Below are positions 60,659-64,000 of a DNA stretch of 64,000 nucleotides, piece by piece. The DNA is from Acidihalobacter prosperus (GTDB taxonomy: Bacteria > Pseudomonadota > Gammaproteobacteria > DSM-5130 > Acidihalobacteraceae). The notes beneath the pieces were generated by a model. It was given only the letters and a program-made list of their open reading frames with translations. It was not told the DNA's origin and made no database searches. The position numbers and the translations under genes are program-made. The stretch spans positions 175,397 through 239,396 of the forward strand of contig NZ_JQSG02000003.1 of the NCBI RefSeq assembly GCF_000754095.2, in the 5' to 3' direction. Position 1 is the first letter of the stretch, and each line of letters begins with the position of its first letter.

Positions 60659-61204
60659 TTACTTGACGACGATCTTGCCGTACATGCCGGTCGAGGCATG
60701 GCCAGGCGTCTTGCACAGGTACCAATAGGTCCCCGGACCCGGCGGCGTCCAGTCAACCGTATCGGTCTGGAACTGACCGCCACCCGCGGCGGAAAGTTCG
60801 GGCACCACCGCCATCGCATGCAGCGAGTCCGGGTTAGGCATCGCGGAGAACGGGGGGCCCTTCTTGGTGATCATGAAGCTGTGCTCGGCACCGCCGTTGG
60901 TATTGATCACGGTGATCGTCACCTTCTTCACGCCCGCGTCGTAGGTCAGGGTCGGGTTGGTCTGCTTGTCGACCTCGAACGAAGGGAAGGGATAGCCCGG
61001 CAGCACCTGCTCGACCACGGTATGCGGGGTGGCGCCCGAATAGGTGACCTCGTTCTTGCCGGTAACCTTGCCGCTGTCTTCCTTCATCAGCTTGATGACT
61101 TCGGGCTTGCCCACCGTGGTCACGCCGGCGTGGGCCATACCCATTGCCAGCAGGGCGCTCACACCGGCCGCACCTGCGATCGCCTTGACGATGCGATTCT
61201 TCAT
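60659..61204 (-). CDS. rus: rusticyanin (periplasmic type 1 blue copper protein)
   Basis: A 181-residue precursor with signal peptide MKNRIVKAIAGAAGVSALLA and cleavage near MAHAG. Rusticyanin landmarks are LPGYPFPSFEVDKQTNPTL, INTNGGAEHSFMITKKGPP and the copper loop YLCKTPGHASTGMYGKIVVK. The ligands His (in AEHSF), Cys, His and Met keep the C-x4-H-x4-M spacing, and Ser after the first His and the INTN Asn, both tied to the high potential, are conserved. Rusticyanin takes electrons from outer-membrane Fe(II) oxidation and delivers them to aa3 oxidase or uphill through the bc complex. A second ATG at 61222 also has a strong ribosome site. Confidence 0.95.
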   Translation of the reverse strand: MKNRIVKAIAGAAGVSALLAMGMAHAGVTTVGKPEVIKLMKEDSGKVTGKNEVTYSGATPHTVVEQVLPGYPFPSFEVDKQTNPTLTYDAGVKKVTITVINTNGGAEHSFMITKKGPPFSAMPNPDSLHAMAVVPELSAAGGGQFQTDTVDWTPPGPGTYWYLCKTPGHASTGMYGKIVVK

Positions 61205-61373
61205 GAATTGCTCCTTTTTCATGCTTTCCTCCTCAGACAAAAATTGTGCATCAATCGCTGCACAGCCATCGCCACGACCCGTTGCAAACACGCCCTAGTG
61301 GCCGCCTCTGTCATCGGGCATGACATATCTCACTTCAAACCACATGCTTCGTAGATAAATTCATTTTTTCTAA

Positions 61374-61508
61374 TCAGCGCCAAAATACAAATTCAATAAA
61401 CAGATACAACCCCCCGAGCAAAATCACCGCCCACACGGCACTGATCAACAGCACCTGCCTCCCGTCCATCGAGTTCGTACCATCCTGCCGATGCAGATGT
61501 CTCGACAT
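61374..61508 (-). CDS. 44-residue single-helix membrane protein between ctaB and rus
   Basis: A short frame with GGGAG eight bases before the ATG at 61508. The N-terminus is polar (MSRHLHRQDGTNSMDG) and one helix follows (VLLISAVWAVILLGGLYLF) before a short FVFWR tail. No family is recognised. It starts 27 bases after the ctaB stop on the same strand, so the context is heme A or oxidase biogenesis. Confidence 0.6.
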   Translation of the reverse strand: MSRHLHRQDGTNSMDGRQVLLISAVWAVILLGGLYLFIEFVFWR

Positions 61509-61535
61509 CTTTCAATCTCCCGTTAGGCTTATGCT

Positions 61536-62516
61536 TCAGGCCAGCACGCCGCGCAGTATCGTCAGATAGTGATCAATAAGCAGTGCGCTGAATATCCCCA
61601 TCAGGTACACGATCGAGTACGCAAACATCCTGATTGCAGTATTCTCCTTGCGCCTGAATTTGAGCTTAATGGCATAACCGAGAAAGCCGGCATTGAAGAC
61701 GGAGGCGCCGACCAGGTATACCCAACCAGCATTCCCCATCGCGAAAGGCAGGATCGTCACCAGCACAAGAATCACGGTGTACACCAGAATCTGCGTACGT
61801 GTGTGCGCCTCACCGTGCGTCACAGGCAGCATCGGTATTTTCGCCTTCGCGTAATCGTCCTTGTAATGCAGGGCGAGCGCCCAGAAATGCGGTGGCGTCC
61901 AGAAGAAAATGATCGAAAACAGCACGATGGATTCGTAGCTGACGTGTCCCGTCACGGCGCACCAGCCCAGCACGGGAGGCACCGCGCCGGCTGCACCGCC
62001 CCAGACGATATTCTGGGGTGTCGTCCGCTTCAGAAACCCGGTGTATATGATGGCGTAGCCGATCATCGCAGACAGCGTCAGCACGGCCGTCTCGACATTC
62101 ACCCACTCGACCAGCACGATCATCGACAATACCGCGAGCAGCGCGGCGAAACCCAGCCCCTGGAAGGTACCCAGCCCGCCGGTCGCGATCGGACGCCAGG
62201 CCGTACGCGACATTTTCGCGTCCATATGCTGGTCGATCACGTGATTGACGGCCGCCGCGGAGGCCGCACCCAGACCGATTCCGATCGTGCCGAGAAGCAG
62301 AGTACCGATTGCGATGATGCCCGGCGTCGCCAACAGCATGCCCACGATGGCGGTAAACAGGATCAGCGCCACCACGCGCGGCTTCGTCAATGCGTAATAG
62401 GCCTGAATCTGGCGCCAGATGCTCGCCCAACGCCACTCCGCGACACCGGGCGCGCCGACGTCGGCAATGGGCAGATCGGCTTCGCCGGCCAGACTGCGCT
62501 CCTCATCTTGACGCAT
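61536..62516 (-). CDS. ctaB: protoheme IX farnesyltransferase (heme O synthase)
   Basis: A 326-residue UbiA-family prenyltransferase with about eight or nine helices that adds a farnesyl group to heme b, making heme O. The first Asp-rich region reads NHVIDQHMDAKMSRTAWRP near residue 95, and FFWTPPHFWALALHYKDDYAKAKIPM near 200 (in parts: WTPPHFWALAL, DDYAKAKIPMLPV) is the second. A strong GAGGAG precedes the ATG. It lies 47 bases after ctaA, its pathway successor. Confidence 0.95.
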   Translation of the reverse strand: MRQDEERSLAGEADLPIADVGAPGVAEWRWASIWRQIQAYYALTKPRVVALILFTAIVGMLLATPGIIAIGTLLLGTIGIGLGAASAAAVNHVIDQHMDAKMSRTAWRPIATGGLGTFQGLGFAALLAVLSMIVLVEWVNVETAVLTLSAMIGYAIIYTGFLKRTTPQNIVWGGAAGAVPPVLGWCAVTGHVSYESIVLFSIIFFWTPPHFWALALHYKDDYAKAKIPMLPVTHGEAHTRTQILVYTVILVLVTILPFAMGNAGWVYLVGASVFNAGFLGYAIKLKFRRKENTAIRMFAYSIVYLMGIFSALLIDHYLTILRGVLA

Positions 62517-62563
62517 ATTCGACTCTCCTCGAGATGTACTGTTTTAGTGTGACCGGCACGTGC

Positions 62564-63673
62564 CTAAACCGGACGTACCGCCGCCGACCCGATCCGTTCG
62601 TACGCATTGACGTTCCGGAACGACCACAACAGAAAATTCACGGCCAGAACTGCCGAAAGCAGCAAGGCCGCGCCGGGTGTGTGCGCCCATTCCACGTAGA
62701 ACGGCAAACCGAGGCTCACCATCGATATTCCCAGCGTGAGCTGTAGTCCCAACGCCGCAAGCAGCAACCCACCAAGCAGACGTAGCTTGCGGATACGTGC
62801 GCGCGTCAGCAGGAACAAACCCAGCCCGCCCGCCACGATCGTGGTCACCATTGCGCCGATCCTGTGCACGACCTGTATGGCGACGCGAGCACCGCCGTCG
62901 AGAATGCCACCCTGATAATCGACACCCAGCCGGTGCCAGAAAACGAATGCCTTATCGAAATCCATACCCGCCGGCCACCATTGACCGTTACACGTCGGGA
63001 ATCCGTAGCACGCCCATGCAGCGTAATTGGTACTGGTCCAGGCACCCAGAAATATCTGTGCGGCCACGACCAGCAGCGCCAGCCCGGCCCACAACCGCAG
63101 GCCGGTCAGGGTGGCTATTTTTTGTTGATCGGCCCGATTCAATTGCAGCAGACGGCTGCTTCTGAAAACCAGCCACCATAACGTGGCCAGCATCACCATG
63201 CCGCCGATCAAATGACCAGTCACGATCAGCGGGTCGAGTAGCATCGTCACAGTCACCATCCCCAGCAGTGCCTGCACCACGACCCACAGCGCCACGAATA
63301 CAACGAGTTTCAGCGGTTGCTCGGCCTGCCTGCGGTTACGCAGCGCTACTAGCAGCATCGCAAAAATGACCATGCCCAGCGTGCCGGCCACATAGCGATG
63401 CAACATTTCCTTCCATTCGCGCGCCGTGGTGTCCATCACGGCGGCGGGCGCCTGCGGCACCGCGGCTGCAACGGGTGGCGCGCCAGGCGGCAGCACGTGC
63501 CCATAGCACAGCGGCCAACTTGGGCAGCTCAACCCCGCCTTTGACAGACGCACATAGGAGCCGAGCACGATCATCACGAAGGTCAACGCCAGCGCGACAA
63601 TGGCGAGCCGACGCGTCCAGCGCATCGAGTCTCTCATTGTTTCGCGGTATCGCTGTTCCATCGCAATGTCCAT
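62564..63673 (-). CDS. ctaA: heme A synthase (CtaA/COX15)
   Basis: A 369-residue membrane enzyme with eight helices that oxidises heme O to heme A for aa3 oxidase. The conserved region LGSYVRLSKAGLSCPSWPLCYGH near residue 42 (in parts: YVRLSKAGLSCP, WPLCYGHVLPP) carries the loop cysteines. Heme ligands lie in EMLHRYVAGT, GHLIGG and VHRIGA. The presence of heme A implies an aa3-type cytochrome oxidase, presumably encoded beyond the right edge. Several Met codons without good ribosome sites (63673, 63661, 63637, 63625) leave the start uncertain. Confidence 0.93.
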   Translation of the reverse strand: MDIAMEQRYRETMRDSMRWTRRLAIVALALTFVMIVLGSYVRLSKAGLSCPSWPLCYGHVLPPGAPPVAAAVPQAPAAVMDTTAREWKEMLHRYVAGTLGMVIFAMLLVALRNRRQAEQPLKLVVFVALWVVVQALLGMVTVTMLLDPLIVTGHLIGGMVMLATLWWLVFRSSRLLQLNRADQQKIATLTGLRLWAGLALLVVAAQIFLGAWTSTNYAAWACYGFPTCNGQWWPAGMDFDKAFVFWHRLGVDYQGGILDGGARVAIQVVHRIGAMVTTIVAGGLGLFLLTRARIRKLRLLGGLLLAALGLQLTLGISMVSLGLPFYVEWAHTPGAALLLSAVLAVNFLLWSFRNVNAYERIGSAAVRPV

Positions 63674-63689
63674 GAATGCTTGTGTTATG

Positions 63690-63744
63690 CGTTTAAAAAA
63701 TACCCGGATGACAACCCGGTGTCGGAATCCCCGACACCGGGTTG
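63690..63744 (-). terminator. strong hairpin terminator upstream of ctaA
   Basis: A perfect 14-base stem (63712-63725 with 63731-63744) around AATCC. On the minus strand a T6 run follows about 11 bases later. It lies between the 72-residue gene and ctaA, separating the presumed oxidase operon from the ctaA-ctaB-rus unit; it could also attenuate. Confidence 0.7.
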
Positions 63745-63750
63745 CAGGTG

Positions 63751-63969
63751 TTAACTCAGCACATCCTCGATATTGCGGATGCGCGCCTCTTCTTCCTTAC
63801 GGGCATTTCTGTAGAACCACATCAGAAAGACGACGAAACAAGTCCAAGGCACCAGAATGAACGTACCGGTCCACCACCAGGCGGGCAGATCGACCGTGTG
63901 CGGCACAATAAAGTGCAGCGCAGGGATATGTACGTGAGGCAATGCATGCGAATGCGCTGGAATATCCAT
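63751..63969 (-). CDS. small His-rich single-helix membrane protein (oxidase operon end)
   Basis: A 72-residue protein. The N-terminus is rich in His and Pro (HSHALPHVHIPALHFIVPHT), then comes one helix (residues about 31-53, WWTGTFILVPWTCFVVFLMW) and a charged tail. GAGGAGG precedes the ATG at 63969. A terminator follows it, so it is likely the last gene of an operon to the right. In Acidithiobacillus a small coxD closes the oxidase gene set before rus; a similar role is possible but not shown by sequence. Confidence 0.6.
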   Translation of the reverse strand: MDIPAHSHALPHVHIPALHFIVPHTVDLPAWWWTGTFILVPWTCFVVFLMWFYRNARKEEEARIRNIEDVLS

Positions 63970-64000
63970 CAGTTTTCCTCCTCGCGCTCAGATAATGAAA

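Overview
The window reads as the chromosome of a high-GC, chemolithotrophic, halotolerant gammaproteobacterium. A rusticyanin gene lies beside heme A synthesis and Sco genes. There is also a bc-type complex operon, sucrose synthesis genes (sucrose is a common compatible solute) and recCBD, engB and polA of gammaproteobacterial type. Together these suggest an iron-oxidising acidophile close to Acidihalobacter; the genus is an inference from gene content.

Left edge (1-1.2 kb): an accessory scrap with the start of an AIPR-type abortive-infection gene and an attC-like site, with no integrase in view. Then 1.2-15 kb: a SpoIIAA-like protein, a full-length bacterial homologue of phosphorylase kinase alpha/beta, an orphan BrnA antitoxin with a BrnT remnant, and recC-recB-recD split by an inverted pair of intergenic repeats. 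At 15-25 kb: MscS, a two-gene RND pump, a duplicated DoxX-like membrane protein, tRNA-Gly(CCC), thiS-thiG, trmB, an FNR with all four cluster cysteines, and a second Crp/Fnr protein. At 25-31.5 kb: a sucrose operon (fructokinase, sucrose-phosphate synthase/phosphatase, sucrose synthase) and an endonuclease/exonuclease/phosphatase protein. At 31.5-37 kb: dsbA, system II cytochrome c maturation (ccsA, resB) and two cytochromes c4. At 37-43 kb: engB, a degenerate ThrB-like kinase, a LOG-family protein and polA. PolA is followed by five tandem copies of a structured small RNA, each with its own sigma-E-like promoter and intrinsic terminator. At 43-51 kb: an ABC exporter, cardiolipin synthase, two Slp lipoproteins, uvrD and a chemoreceptor.

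The right third is respiratory. A minus-strand operon runs petA (Rieske), petB (only the heme-binding first half of cytochrome b), a three-part fusion, petC, a small membrane protein, a cytochrome c4 and a four-helix membrane protein. The fusion consists of an NAD(P)H/FAD oxidoreductase, a BFD-type [2Fe-2S] domain and the second half of cytochrome b. The redox module would sit on the cytoplasmic side next to the Qi site, and the usual PEWY motif is PLFF. In an iron oxidiser this suggests a bc complex wired directly to NAD(P)H. The edge then holds two Sco proteins (one with no cysteine), a TlpA-like thioredoxin, and ctaA-ctaB-rus with two tiny membrane-protein genes.

The two strongest candidates for undescribed biology are the NAD(P)H-oxidoreductase/cytochrome b fusion (53978-55957) and the polA-adjacent tandem small RNA array (42132-42905). 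No CRISPR array, complete insertion sequence, rRNA gene or replication origin was seen. Database identities are from recognition by eye and were not searched.
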